DNA of 64,000 bases. Origin: Ceratopteris richardii (Eukaryota > Streptophyta > Polypodiopsida > Polypodiales > Pteridaceae). Location: contig CM035412.1 of the NCBI GenBank assembly GCA_020310875.1, forward strand, positions 131,708,874 through 131,772,873. Reading direction: 5' to 3'. The position numbers and the translations under genes are program-made. The stretch's first letter is position 1, and every line of letters begins with the position of its first letter. The notes under the pieces are model-generated. The model ran no database searches. It worked only from the letters and a program-made list of their open reading frames with translations, and was not told the origin of the DNA. Shown here in pieces: positions 44,341 through 55,557 of the stretch.

Positions 44341-46374
44341 CTAATTTGACTCTTCCTGTCTTTCATATATTTTCCTTTCTTTTATTCCTGCCATTTCTTT
44401 GAATCTGCTTGTCTTTGTTCCATCCAAGCTCTTTGTCAAAATATCTGCAATCTGATCTTTTGTCGGAGTGTATATTATTTCTATCTCCTTCTCCATTACC
44501 TTTTCCCTCAGGAAATGATACTGAATTTCTATGTGCTTTGTTCTTGCATGAAATACTGGATTTGCTGCAAGATACAGAGAGCCCATATTATCTCCATGTA
44601 TGATAGGTATACCTTGATCAATACCCATGCTTTTGAACAAGGTCTGCATCCATATCACTTTTTTAGCTGTTTCTACAAGTCCTTTATATTTTGCTTCTGT
44701 TGATGATAACGCTACTGTGTGTTGTTTCTTCGAACACCAGCTTACTAGCTTATCTCCTAGGTATATCATATACCCATGTGTTGATCTTCTGTCATCTTTA
44801 CTTCCTGCCCACTCTGAGTCACTGAATGCTCTCAGCTGTATATCTAATGTAAAAGGATAATATAATCCTTCTTTTACAGTTCTTTTGATATATCTAAGAA
44901 CTCTCTGTCCTGCAACCCAATGTTGATCTTTCGGACAATGCATAAACTGTGAGAGAACTCCCACTGCATAGCTAAGATCCGGTCGATTTAGTGTAGCATA
45001 AATTAGACTTCCCACTAACGACTGATACTTCCTCATATCTTTAAACTCTGCACCACTGTATTTGCTGAGTTTATGATTTGCTTCAAGCGGTGTTGAAGCT
45101 TCTCTGCAATTCTCCATATTAAACTTCTTCAGTAAGTTTAGGAGATACCTTTCTTGCATAACATATACACCATGATCTGTGTATGTGATTTCCATTCCAA
45201 GAAAGTATGATAACTTTCCTAGATCACTGATCTGAAACTCCTTTTCGAGTAATCTCTTTACTTCTTTAATTCCTTCATCTGAAGTACCTGTGATTATAAT
45301 GTCGTCTACATAAATGCAAATGTAGATCATACCTTCTTTTGTTCTCTTGATGAGTAGACTTGCATCTGCCTTCAAACTTTGGTATCCAAGTTCATTAAGA
45401 TATTTCACAAGTCTGTAATTCCAAGCTCTTGGAGCTTGCTTCAGTCCATAAAGTGCTTTTCTTAATCTGCAAACAAAGTTTGGGTGTCTGGAACTTACAA
45501 ACCCTTCCGGTTGTTCCATGTAGACTTCATCTGATATATATCCATTCAGAAATGCGTTCTTTATATCTAGCTGACTTAGCTTCCATCCTTTTGATGCTGC
45601 TACAGCAATCACTGTCCTTATGGTTGACATCTTTGCCATCTGACTAAATGTCTCGTCATAATCTACGCCATGCATCTGAGCATAGCCCTTGATAACCAGT
45701 CTAGCTTTGTGTATGGCTATCCTTCCATCTGCAAGTTTCTTAACTTTGAAAACCCATTTATTTCCAATCACTTTCTTACCATTTGGTTTAGGAACAAGTT
45801 CCCATGTCTTGTTCTCCTCCAGTGCGCTGAACTCTTCTTCCATTGCTTCTTCCCATTGCTTCTTGCCTTTACCTTCACCATAGTTCTGAGGTTCATCATC
45901 TTTGACCATATATGCATAATTTTTCTGAGTTATATACGAAGTATCATAGGAATACCTTTCTGGTTGTCTTCTAGTCCTGCTTGACCTTCTTGGTTCAAAC
46001 TCTTCATGTGTATCTGAGTACACCTCTTCATCAAATCCCTGTTCATCTCCATTTATCATACCTGATCCGATTCTAGACGTACTTGCCTGCATATGATCTT
46101 CATCTCTATTTACCTGCACAATTGATTTCCCTTTCTCTTTTCTTCTTACCTCTTCTTCAAATTCTTCTGTTGTATGATTCTGATCTGTATACCAGCTTTT
46201 CTGTTCATCAAATGTATCATCTCTGGAATCAGTAAACTGTTTTGTTAGAGGACTCCATAACCTGTAGCCCATCTGCTTTTCATCGTATCCTACGAACACA
46301 TATTTCTCTGCTTTTGGTTCGAGCTTATGTCTGAGTTGTGATGGTACATAAGCGTAAGCTACTGATCCAAACAC
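44341..46374 (-). CDS. pol: COP12 integrase tail, RT and RNase H, 677-residue open frame
   Basis: The longest intact frame in the window. Residues 1-60 are the integrase C-terminal motif (FGSVAYAYVPSQLR, KYVFVGYDEKQMGYRLWSP), followed by an acidic linker and RRSSRTRRQPERYSYD. The RT domain covers about residues 190-440: KWVFKVKKLADGR, QLDIKNAFLNGYISDEVYMEQP, CRLRKALYGLKQAPRAW and CIYVDDIIITG (YVDD codons 45312-45301, about residue 355). RNase H covers about 520-660: FSDSEWAGSKDDRRST, CSKKQHTVALSSTEAKY, IHGDNMGSLYLAANP and ADILTKSLDG. All catalytic acidic residues I can place are present. The upstream break means it is not a complete polyprotein. Confidence 0.92.
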   Translation of the reverse strand: MFGSVAYAYVPSQLRHKLEPKAEKYVFVGYDEKQMGYRLWSPLTKQFTDSRDDTFDEQKSWYTDQNHTTEEFEEEVRRKEKGKSIVQVNRDEDHMQASTSRIGSGMINGDEQGFDEEVYSDTHEEFEPRRSSRTRRQPERYSYDTSYITQKNYAYMVKDDEPQNYGEGKGKKQWEEAMEEEFSALEENKTWELVPKPNGKKVIGNKWVFKVKKLADGRIAIHKARLVIKGYAQMHGVDYDETFSQMAKMSTIRTVIAVAASKGWKLSQLDIKNAFLNGYISDEVYMEQPEGFVSSRHPNFVCRLRKALYGLKQAPRAWNYRLVKYLNELGYQSLKADASLLIKRTKEGMIYICIYVDDIIITGTSDEGIKEVKRLLEKEFQISDLGKLSYFLGMEITYTDHGVYVMQERYLLNLLKKFNMENCREASTPLEANHKLSKYSGAEFKDMRKYQSLVGSLIYATLNRPDLSYAVGVLSQFMHCPKDQHWVAGQRVLRYIKRTVKEGLYYPFTLDIQLRAFSDSEWAGSKDDRRSTHGYMIYLGDKLVSWCSKKQHTVALSSTEAKYKGLVETAKKVIWMQTLFKSMGIDQGIPIIHGDNMGSLYLAANPVFHARTKHIEIQYHFLREKVMEKEIEIIYTPTKDQIADILTKSLDGTKTSRFKEMAGIKERKIYERQEESN

Positions 46375-47129
46375 TTTGCAATGATCAAGTGTTGGTTTCT
46401 TTCCCCACTAAGCTTCATACGGGGTCATTCCATCTAATGCCGTACATGGGAATCTGTTTACCAAGTATGTAGCTGTATTTACAGCTTTAGCCCAGAGATA
46501 ATTTGGACAATCCTTTTCTTTTAGCATAGCTCATGCAAACTCAACTAGAGTTTGGTTCCTTCTTTCTGCTACACCATTTTGTTGTGGTGTATATCTGCAG
46601 GTTATTTCTCTCTTAATACATGCATTCCAAAGATAATCATTGAACTCTCGAGAGAAGTATTCTCCCCCTCCATCAGACCTCAGTCTCTTTAGCTTTCGAC
46701 CTGTGAGTCTTTCAGCATATGCATGAAAATGCTTGAAAGCTCCAAACACTTCTGATTTCTCTTTCAAAACATAAAGAGTTACCCATCTTGTAGCATCATC
46801 AATGAATAGAACATAATACCTTGATCCGCTGATTGATCCTTCTTTTGTTGGACCCCATACATCTGTATGAATGAGTTCGAGTACTTCGTCATGTTTGAAT
46901 CCTTTCTTCTGGAAAGGTAACCTGTGGGCTTTTCCCATTTGACATGCTTCACATTTGTGAATCATGTGTTCGTTCTGTACATTCGGTAATCCCAGTACTG
47001 ACTGATTTGAAATCATAGTTTTAATTCCTTTTTCATTGAAATGACCTAATCTCTTATGCTAGAGATCAAGTTATGTAATCACCTTTTCACCATGTGTGAG
47101 AAGCGCTTGGCTGATGTTCCCTTGTACTC
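46375..47129 (-). pseudogene. pol: COP12 integrase core with stops
   Basis: HKRLGHFNEKG and CEACQMGKAHRLPF (HHCC zinc finger), HTDVWGPTKEGSISGSRYY (first Asp), FIDDATRWVTLY, LRSDGGGEYFSREF (second Asp and Glu region), RYTPQQNGVAERRNQTLVEFA. Stops lie at the zinc-finger start (two near 47055-47066), after LVEFA (near 46530) and after PYEA (near 46409). The catalytic residues themselves are kept. Confidence 0.88.
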
Positions 47130-47738
47130 TTAAGGTAAAGAGTCTACCTTCTTTCTTACCAGAGACGATTTGATTATAAATCCGTTCACAGGATTTTCTA
47201 CAAATACTCCTTCATTTGTAAATCTGACCTGAAAACCTTTCTCAACTATCTGTCCTATGCTAATCAAATTTTTCGGTATTGTCAGAACATACAAAACATT
47301 GGTTAGCAAATCTGCTCCACTCTTACACTTCACTTTTCCAATTGAATGTACACTATGTCTCATATTCTCACATGTTTGAATAGTATGACTGGAACTACCT
47401 TTCTCCAATTCTGACATCAGTTCTATATTTCCTGACAAGTGATTAGAACATCCAGAATCAATGTAAAATACCTTCAGGTCTTCGTTATCTGATGTGCTGA
47501 TTGAGTTCATCATCAATGATGTATGACTTTCGTTCTGTGTGTCATTTGCGTAGTTGTTGTAGGTGGTGTTGTAGGATTGATTCTGTCCCCAACTTCTTGC
47601 TCCACCTCTACCATAACCTCGTCTTTGATTCTGTCTTCCTCTTTGAAAGTTACTCTGATATCTTCCGCTTCTACCTCTGCTATTACTGTTCTGATTTTGA
47701 TTTGATCCTTGTTGATTGTGCCAGCAATCATGAGCCAA
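47130..47738 (-). pseudogene. pol: COP12 protease region
   Basis: A 202-residue frame: the second half of the CCHC knuckle (HLAHDCW), an Arg/Gly/Asn-rich basic stretch, protease site VFYIDSGCSNHLSGN (D-S-G intact), VLYVLTIPKNLISIGQI and the pre-integrase start. It ends in a frameshift near 47150 (VRKKVDSLP instead of the KEGRLFTL-type sequence). Confidence 0.87.
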
Positions 47739-47759
47739 ATGATTACTTAGTCCACAGAT

Positions 47760-48554
47760 CTAGCAAGCCTTCTTGTTGATATTCTGACTACTTCTTCCTC
47801 TTCCAAAACCTCTTGCTCTTCCTCTGCTGGTGCCTTTACCTCTTGCATAATAAGCTTGAGAACTCAACTCTTCTTCATCTTTTGACTTACCTTTGTCTGC
47901 TTTCTTCTTGTTCTTCATGTACATTGCAGAACTTTGTCCTTTATCTGCATCTCCTTTCAGGTCTTGCTCATATGTGAGCATCAAACCAAGCAACTGATTT
48001 AAATCTGGTACAAAATGATTTAAAGAAAGTTCAGTCGAGAGTACGAAAGGTTTCCACCTTTCATCTCCTCTCAACCCTGTTAGCAGTTGCGCTATCAATC
48101 TGTGATCTTCGACATCTTCATTTATGGATCCAAGACTATCTGCTAGATCCTTCATCTTAGTGACATAGTCACTCATGCTTTGATTCGACTTCTTTTTGAA
48201 CGTTGTGAATTCGGACCATAAGCTAGCCTTCCTAGCTTTCGTAGTATTTTGGAAATGATCTTCCAACGCACTCCATATGTCCTCCGCTTTCTCCACGCCT
48301 CTAATGTGCGGTAGTAAATGGTCTGAAACGGTATTATAAATGTAAGCTCTTGCCGTTGCATCTTTCTTCTGCCACAGCTTCAAGGCTTCTAATTCTTCTT
48401 TTTCCGGTTAACTATCATCTTTGAAAGTCGGCTTCTTTTCTTCTCCGGTCACATACATCATTAATTCCTTACTCATAAGGAAGGCTTCCATGCGCATTAC
48501 CCATGCGGGATAATTATCTCTGTCCAATTTATCAATTTGGACATGATCTGCCAT
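47760..48554 (-). pseudogene. gag: COP12 gag
   Basis: Start Met at 48554 (MADHVQIDKLDRDNYPAW), about 95 bp after the primer site. A stop at 48410-48408 follows DDS. The frame then runs 207 residues: EDIWSALEDHF, LWSEFTTFKKKSNQSMSDYVTKMKDLADS, LLTGLRGDERWKPF, then a basic Arg/Gly region. The CCHC knuckle is broken by a stop at its first spacer (codon 47762-47760, C-stop-I-C), probably Gln to stop. Confidence 0.88.
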
Positions 48555-48649
48555 GATCTACTTGTTTCTGTTACTTCCAGTGAACTTTTGAGAATCTTTC
48601 TGCTCTTCAGAATCTTTCTCGTTCTGTAACCACTTGTGTGGTTAACCTC

Positions 48650-48661
48650 GCTCTGATACCA
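48650..48661 (-). promoter_or_regulatory. COP12 primer-binding site
   Basis: The minus strand TGGTATCAGAGC lies two bases inside the LTR edge (48664). An identical 12-mer recurs 30 bp further right, inside the LTR (48680-48691). Confidence 0.88.
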
Positions 48662-48663
48662 CT

Positions 48664-49878
48664 TGTTAGTGATACTTTCGCTCTGATACCACTATTGGTG
48701 GTCGTCACGGCAAAGGCTTGAACCTTGTCAAGTCTGCGGAAATCGCCACGCCATCGAAAAGATGCTAAGCTAGAGCGATATTAGAACACCTCCATAATCA
48801 ACAGTAGCTTAGCAAGGTTACTGCCACTTAAACACTGCGTTTTGAATTTGCTAAAAAATTCACTGGAACTTCACCGGACTGTCACCACACTGACACCGTA
48901 GTTATACCGGAATCAACTCCTATTCTGTTTGTAATTACTTCAAGTGAGTATACAAGAATTAAGGAAGTGATGTGTGAACTTCCTTCATTGAGTCAACACT
49001 TTCTAAAGTTTAAGAAAAAACTTCTCCGGTTCAGAATGTCTCCTTTCGGTTAGACTTTGTACTGTGTGTACATATCCATTTCACCAAAATCCTTGATGAA
49101 CTGATAGTAGAGATGTCTAGCTATAAGATAAGCTAACTCTCATACAAAACTTTAATTTACTCTATGAGATATACTTCGTTGTTCTACCGGAAAACACGTT
49201 TTCTAAGAAAACTATAACTAACTGAAATATTCGTTTACTAAGAGAGTATCGAGAGACACGTTTACTAACAAACTGTAACTGTTAACGGTTAACGAACTTT
49301 CTACCGTAACACAAAAATACTCAGAGTTCTTCACATACGAATAGTGCACGCAAACTTCCACATGAACATGCGTTTTCTATTAGAGAAGATGTGTACAAAT
49401 TAGCTTGGCCTCTTCTTGCTCAAGCTATGGAAACTCTCCTACACTGAGTAGTTTCTTCTTACCATCTCTCTCAGATGAATACCTGACATTTCAAGTTTTT
49501 TGTTATTCATCTATACATACACGATCTCTGGCGTCTTCTGAGAACTTCTCTCTCTCTCTTCACTCATACGCGATCTCTGGCGTCTTCTGAAAAACTTCTC
49601 ACTACTTCTGACCTCTATATGCGCTCTATTTAAGCTGCACGTTCTAGCTCGCACTTCCCTCTCTATTATTCTTATGCACGTTCTCTCTTTATATACAATT
49701 TGATTCAGTGTAACGAACTCTATCATACTCTGATTCTGCAAGATTCTGCGCTGTACATAACGGTCGTGAATTTATCCCTTCATTAAGGCTTTTGATTTTC
49801 TGAATATTTGATTCCGCTTCTCTTTATCTTTCTTTTTATGTCTATGTGTACGTCAAATTCGTGAGTGATTCTTCAACA
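48664..49878 (-). repeat. COP12 5' LTR
   Basis: 1,215 bp, partner of 43075-44325, followed by TTATA. It has lost 12 bp (ATCTTTATCGGA-type) and 15 bp relative to the other LTR. Confidence 0.9.
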
Positions 49879-49883
49879 TTATA

Positions 49884-50975
49884 GAGCGTGTAACCCATTT
49901 GAGTTGAGAAATACCCAATAGACAGTGCCTTTGTTGCTCTTTCATCTAGCTTATCTCTTATTGTTTATGGTACATGAACATAAGCTAAACAACAAGACAC
50001 CTTGCAATGTCAAAAACTAGGTTTTCTTCCATACTAGGCTTCATAAGGAGTCATACCTTGAAGATTTGGATGGTAGTCTATTGACAAGGTACACAATAGT
50101 TGAAATAGCCTCTACCCATAGATAATGTGGCAACCTCTTCTCTTCAAGCATTGTTTTGGTTGATCCAACCAATGTCTTGTTTCTTCTCTCTACAATTTCA
50201 TTCAATTGAGGAGAGTACCTGGTAGTCATTTCCCTTTTGATACCATTATCCTGAAAGAACTCATCAAACTCTTTAGAGAAGTATCCTCCCCCTCCATCAA
50301 ATATGAGCTTCTTGAGTGATCTACCTGCATGATTCTCCACATATGCTAGATACTTTTTGAAGCAATCAAACACTTCATTCTTACTCTTGATAAAGTACAG
50401 AATAGTCCATCTACTATGGTCATCAATAAATGAGACGTAATAACTTGATCCTCCCAATGAAGGTTCTTGGCTTGGCCCCCATACATCTGTATGTACTAAG
50501 TCCAATAAGTTGTTGTGGATGTAGCCTTGTGGTTGAATGGTTGTCTTTGTGCCTTCCCAATTTGACATGCATCACATCTATTGATCATGTGTTGTTTTGA
50601 TATGTTTGGAAATCCAAGAACACTTTGATCCCTACATAGATCTTTCAAGGTTCTTTCATTCACATGAGCTAGCTTCTTATGCCACACTTCAAGCTCACTT
50701 AGGGTTTGAGACCCAAAGTTGAATAGGGATATATTTTTTGTTTCTCCTACTTGAAAAGTAAAGAGCCTACCATGCTTCTCACCTCTATCTATCTTCTTGA
50801 AGCCTCGACATGGATCTTCCACAAAAGCTCCATGTTGGGTGAACCTAACTTGCAAGCCTTTCTCAACTATTCGACCTACACTTATTAGGTTTTTTGTAAT
50901 AGTAGGAACATAGAGTGCCTTGCTCATAATATTTCTCCTGCCATTAGAAGCTTTGACATTACCAATATTCTCCAC
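49884..50975 (-). pseudogene. pol: COP11 integrase and pre-integrase (right of COP12)
   Basis: The linker resumes at VFLNSNGLHAL, completing the interrupted block of 43074. Integrase 50568-50041: HTDVWGPSQEPSLGGSSYYVSFIDDHSRWT, IFDGGGGYFSKEFDEFF (expected GGEY is GGGY, so the catalytic Glu position looks changed), RYSPQLNEIVERRNKT. Pre-integrase 50975-50496: LYVPTITKNLISVGRIVEKG, EVWHKKLAHVNERTLK, RCDACQIGKAQRQPF. Frames overlap, showing one shift at 50500-50570. Confidence 0.85.
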
Positions 50976-51260
50976 GCTATGCTTTGTGTCATCCTCTGTT
51001 TGAACTTCATGTCTATGCTTTAGAATTTCTAAATTAGATAAAATAGCTATGTTGTGTGCAACATGATTTGAACATCCTGAATCTATGTAGAATAAATGAT
51101 CATCTTCTTTACCTTCCTTATGGCCTTAGATTCATCACAATCAATGAGTCTTCATGTTTTTTATCTTCAAAATAATTGTTGTAGTCCCTTTTGTTATGGA
51201 CTCTATTGGTATTGTTGAAGTTTTGTCCACCTCCCATATCCACCTCTTCCACTTCCTTTC
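50976..51260 (-). pseudogene. pol: COP11 protease and gag end
   Basis: The protease site FIDSGCSNHV (about 51095-51066) with D-S-G intact, then degenerate Asn-rich NNTNRVHNKRDYNNY. Similarity ends near 51250-51260, at the COP13 junction. Confidence 0.75.
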
Positions 51261-51745
51261 TCAGTCTTCCCGATTGAACCAACAAGTTTGAGTGGTGTGG
51301 TTGATCTTATCACATTCGCTTCTACTCTTCATTCGGTGATGAAAGGCAATCCAAATGCCTTAACATTTGATGAGTTAGTCTTTGTTTTGTTGCAAGAAGA
51401 TCAGTCTAGGTAGAATAGGTCCATTATGCATGTTGTAGATCAAGCTTTCTTGGCTAGTTAGAAGGGCAAAGGTAAATGGAGCTCTTCTACTAGTAATAAA
51501 AAATCTGTTAATTTTGCACAATCAAAGAAGGATAATAGAGATGAGAAGAAAATAGAAAAATAGAAATTGTTTAGCAAATACTATAAAGAAAATGATCATG
51601 TCATCAAGAGTTGTCCAAAACTAGCTATGAAAGAGGCAAGGAAGAAAGAGACTAGAATGGTTGTTGCAGAGGCATCTACATTCAAAACAGAGTCTATTAA
51701 TCTTTTGTAGAATGAAGAATGGGATTTACCATTGTTTGCAGTTAT
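51261..51745 (+). pseudogene. gag: COP13: gag fragment of the COP15 family
   Basis: Plus-strand gag: MKGNPNALTFDELVFVLLQEDQSR, a basic Ser/Lys-rich region, a mutated CCHC (SKYYKENDHVIKSC: first Cys is Ser, second is Tyr), CPKLAMKEARKKE. Cut at 51745 by the COP14 LTR. Several stops. Confidence 0.8.
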
Positions 51746-52794
51746 TGTGAGGAGATGGTTGGATACACGCCAAAGATGAGGTGGTGTTGCAAAAATTCTA
51801 CTCTACACCTGCCAATGTAGCTTCAGAGTACCTTAGTATACACTTTTAGCTTCTCAAGTATGCATTTGGACCCACTATGTACCTTGGAGCATCATTCTCA
51901 AATATTTATAGAAAAACAGATAACTTTCATATTTGAAGGACTCAAAAACTTGCTATTTGTGGACTAGGTTCCTCTCAGAAAAATGCTTAGTGTTCACTCA
52001 TTGATATCAATTGACCCAAGATGTTGTATATATAGTTTAATGAAAACCATATCTAACTATTAGAATTTATTCCACTAATGTAGGATGATTATATGATGAG
52101 AAATGATATTAAGAAGTTGGGTGTGTAATCCCAACTTTTTAGGGAGATAACAGTGAGTAGACATAGGTTGCTTGTAGAGAACACATCTCACAATCGAATG
52201 AACCAGAAGATGTGAAAATTGATATGTAGAAAATAGACTAACCACGCTACCTATCCCAAGTTGAATCATACCAAATAGATAAGTATATGCAGAGAACTTG
52301 ATTGATCAATACCACTAAAATGAAGACTTTACAATAGACAACAGTACATAGAGATTCAATTGCACTAAATAAATCGAATGTATATGATTATGTTAGTATG
52401 ATACAAGGGAGATGATGTAGGCTTACTCATACATATGTGGGATTAGTGTGGCCACAAACTTGAAGTTCAATGACTCCTCCTATACATTCTATCCACGACT
52501 AAAAGTCATGTGTTTTTATAGTCATAAAGTGAATTTGAATTTTGAAATCTGCCACCTAAAAATGTTCCTACTTTTAGGATTGTAATTGATTTGATTCTAA
52601 CCACTAGATGGGTGTGATATACAATTTGTAATGCCACGAGATTCCTTCAATCATCCTCATTTACTTTTATCTCAAGAGTTAAACTCTATTACTTTTACAA
52701 GAGGTGTCCATATGTGCTCTATGAGTGATCAAAAAATGATGTGGTAAACCTTTGATATTTGGTCAAGCATCAAGGCTTGCCAAATGTACCAACA
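51746..52794 (-). repeat. COP14 3' LTR
   Basis: About 1,049 bp, minus strand TGTTGGTACATTTGGC ... CACA. Related to the COP4 LTR over its ends and interior. Confidence 0.83.
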
Positions 52795-52807
52795 GCTCCC
52801 CCTCAAG
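52795..52807 (-). promoter_or_regulatory. COP14 polypurine tract
   Basis: The minus strand CTTGAGGGGGAGC abuts the LTR start TGTTGGTAC. Confidence 0.87.
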
Positions 52808-52825
52808 CCTAAGATGCTTGATTCT

Positions 52826-53490
52826 TCAACCCTTGGGTATTTTCTGAAATCCAATCATGGATTTAAACCTATTAAGCTTGCTTCCATCCAATGATTTGGT
52901 CATCATGTCTGCACATTGCATATGACTAGATACATAGGATAGTTGTATATCCTTTCTTGCAATCTTTTCCCTAAAAAATTGATAACGGACTTCTATATGC
53001 TTAGTCCTAGCATGAAAGATAGGATAAGTAGCTAAATGAAGTGAGCTTGTGTTATCTCCAAATACAAATGGAATACCAAAATCCATGTGTATAGGGTCTT
53101 CATCCACATTGCTTCTTGTGTTGCATTTGCTAACCCTCTGTATTCAACTTCAGTTGAAGAAAGAGCTACAATAGGTTGCTTCTTTGAGGACCAAGAAATA
53201 AGATTTGTACCTGCAAATGATAGGTATCCTGATGTGCTTCTTCTATCATCCATTGAACCTACCCAATTTGCATTAGTGAATAGCTTCACATTTAAATCAA
53301 ATGTATAAGGATAATATAGACATTCATTTAGTGTTCCCTTTAAATACTTCAATATCCTCTTGGTTGCATCCATGTGAGGTTTCCTAGGAGTATGCATGAA
53401 TTGTCTAAGCACACTTACTCCATAGCAAATACCCACCCTAGTTAGGGTAGCATAGTTCAAGCTTCCAACTAGACTTTGTAATGTCTTCAA
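52826..53490 (-). pseudogene. pol: COP14 RNase H
   Basis: Two overlapping frames: SLVGSLNYATLTRVGICYGV, FMHTPRKPHMDATKRILKYLKG, NANWVGSMDDRRST (expected D-x-x-W is N-x-x-W, so the first catalytic Asp is lost), SSKKQPIVALSSTEVEYRGLANATQEA. After a shift near 53100 come VFGDNTSSLHLATYP and HARTKHIEVRYQFFRE. Confidence 0.83.
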
Positions 53491-53499
53491 TTAATTCTT

Positions 53500-54361
53500 C
53501 TTCATGAGCACAATCAACCTCCATGGGAGTACCTGCAAGCTTAGTGTCTTGCATTTTGAATTTTGCAAGCATATCCTTCATTTGGGTTTCATTTGGGCTT
53601 TAGCATCATCACCTATAAGAATGATATCATCTACATACAGACACAAGTATATAACTTCAGATTTACTTTTCTTAATGAAAAATGAAGAATCATCCTTACT
53701 TAGTTTGAATCCTTTGTCCTACAAGAATGTAACTATGGTTCCAAGCTCTAGAAGCTTGCTTTAGTCCAAATAGAGATTTCCTGAGTTTGCATAAATACTC
53801 AAGGTGTGATTCATCTGCAAATCTAGGAGGTTGTGCCATGTACACTTCCTCTGAAATCCAACCATTCAAGAATGCATTTTTCACATCCATTTGATAGATG
53901 TTCCAAATCCTTGAAGCAGCTATACTCATGAGAACTCTGATTGTTGACATCTTTGCCACAAGAGAGAAAGTCTCCTCATAATCTATGCCTTGGTTTTGAG
54001 CAAACCCTTTTGCCACAAGCCTTGCTTTATACCTTTTTACTGAACCATGTGAATTCTTTTTTACCTTATAGATCCCCCTAGATCGAATGATCTTCATGGA
54101 TGGCTTCTTGGGAACTAGTTCCCATGTTTGATTCTATTGAAGGTCTCCTATCTCTTCCTCCATTGCTTCTCTCCACTCTGATTTCTTATTGGCTTCTTCC
54201 AATGTTGATGGCTCCTCTGATTTGATATCCTGAGCAATATAGATTGAATGCTTAGTGACTAGAGAGGTGTCAAATCCATACCTTTCTGGCTTTTTCTTTT
54301 CCCTAGTTGATCTTCTTATTGTTTGTTGAGAAGATTCTGCAATATCTCTCAACTCCTGCAT
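53500..54361 (-). pseudogene. pol: COP14 RT
   Basis: RSTREKKKPERYGFDTSLV linker, WREAMEEEIGDL, RGIYKVKKNSHGSVKRYKAR, QMDVKNAFLNGWISEEVYMAQPPRF, CKLRKSLFGLKQASRAWN. A shift near 53700 follows, then an intact LCLYVDDIILIGDDA (YVDD codons 53637-53626). The region after YVDD (SDLG..YFLG) is deleted: 53600 jumps to the MLAKFKMQDTK connection block. Confidence 0.82.
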
Positions 54362-54975
54362 CTTCTCTTGCCTTTATTGTTCCATGCCTTGATGTTCCTC
54401 TTTGGTGTCTTTTGATCACCATCAAAATCAGTTCTATCTTCATGTAGTTGATCATTTACCTTTTGTAATGTTGGAAAGTCCTCCTCTAGGTCATAAGGTA
54501 ACATGACTTTCCTGTAATCATCTTCAAACCACGACTTGTTGTCATCAAAGACAACATCTCTACTAATAATAAAGCCTTTAGTACTTGGATTATACAACTT
54601 GTACCCTTTTTTATTTAATTCATATCCAATAAACACACATTTCTTAGCCTTAGGATCAAATTTACCTCTGATTTGTGATGGAAAATGTGCATAGGCTATG
54701 CATCCAAATATCCTGCAATGATCAAGGCTAGGTCTTCTTCCATTCCAAGTTTCATAGGGTGTCATCCCATCCAATGCCTTTGATGAGAGTCTATTAATGA
54801 GATAGGTGGTTGTAGACACAGCCTCTACCCATAGATAATTGGGTAATTTACAATTAAGCATGGACCTTACAGCTTCAACTATGGTCCTATTTCTTCTTTC
54901 TGCCACTCCATTTTGCTCTGGAGTGTACCTAGTTGTGACTTCTCTTTTGATGCCTCTATCTTGGAGATAGGCATC
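54349..54975 (-). pseudogene. pol: COP14 integrase C-terminal region
   Basis: A 185-residue frame: MAERRNRTIVEAVRSMLN, PNYLWVEAVSTTTYLINRL, LDGMTPYETWNGRRPSLDHCRIFGCIAYAHFPSQ, KKCVFIGYELNKKGYKLYNP, SRDVVFDDNKSWFEDD. Cut at 54975 by the COP15 LTR, in the codons for AYLQDRGIKR. Confidence 0.87.
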
Positions 54976-55205
54976 TATTGATATATTTAGGTAGTGATGT
55001 GTGTGAACACACTGAGATAGCCCGGGTACCTTTTTCCCTCTTTAGGAGGTTTTTCCCCCTCACCTGTATATATGCCTATTACCCTGATGGGTTACTTATC
55101 TTTGTACATTCTAGTGGTAATACTTTCAATATTGTGTGTTGTGCTCCAAGCTTCTTGTTCTTCCTTTTGCTCTTTGCATGCTTCCGATGACCTCAAACTC
55201 CAACA
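54976..55205 (+). repeat. COP15 5' LTR
   Basis: 230 bp, TATTGATATATTTAGG ... CTCCAACA (the family consensus starts TGTTG). TATA-like CTGTATATATGCC lies near 55063-55075. Matches COP9 and COP16 LTRs. Confidence 0.87.
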
Positions 55206-55207
55206 AT

Positions 55208-55219
55208 TGGTATCAGAGC
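55208..55219 (+). promoter_or_regulatory. COP15 primer-binding site
   Basis: TGGTATCAGAGC, exact initiator tRNA-Met complement, two bases inside the LTR edge. Confidence 0.9.
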
Positions 55220-55557
55220 AGGTCCATGCTTCATCTAGGGTGTCATCGACACCTCTCCGGTCATAATCTCACAATCACACAAAATTTGGTGAGCATACTC
55301 AATGTGATTAGGAGATCATAACAACTTTATTGTGTGGTGCCAAAATCACAATTTGACCTCGTTTCAGACTTTGAATTCATTATTGCAGTGCTTGTGTAGG
55401 CTATTTTGTCTTTTTGTGCCAAACATATATATAGCTTTGGTTTGCCAATATAAGCATCTCAAAGTTGCCTATTTAGTAGAACTTGTCAGGGTAGTTCTGT
55501 CAAACTTTTTCACAGATACAATCATTTTTCTGCATCAGGGTATTTTAGTCAGCGGCC

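Larger units (their letters stand above)
43075..49878 (-). mobile_element. COP12: best-preserved copia element
   Basis: Complete element of about 6.8 kb with LTRs 43075-44325 and 48664-49878, target duplication TTATA (43070-43074 / 49879-49883), polypurine tract 44326-44336 and primer site 48650-48661. Gag, CCHC, protease, integrase, RT and RNase H are in copia order. By eye the LTRs are very similar, differing mainly by 12- and 15-bp indels and scattered substitutions; this is the youngest insertion of the window along with COP1. About six stops and one frameshift disable it. Confidence 0.94.
40076..51260 (-). mobile_element. COP11: copia element interrupted by COP12
   Basis: Minus-strand copia: 3' LTR (40076-41147), polypurine tract, RNase H, RT and linker to 43074, then [COP12], then the linker, integrase, protease and part of gag at 49884-51260. 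The reading frame is recovered across the COP12 insertion. Gag N-terminus, leader and 5' LTR are lost at about 51260, where COP13 starts. Left flank GTCAA is the putative target site in COP8 RT. Confidence 0.85.
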
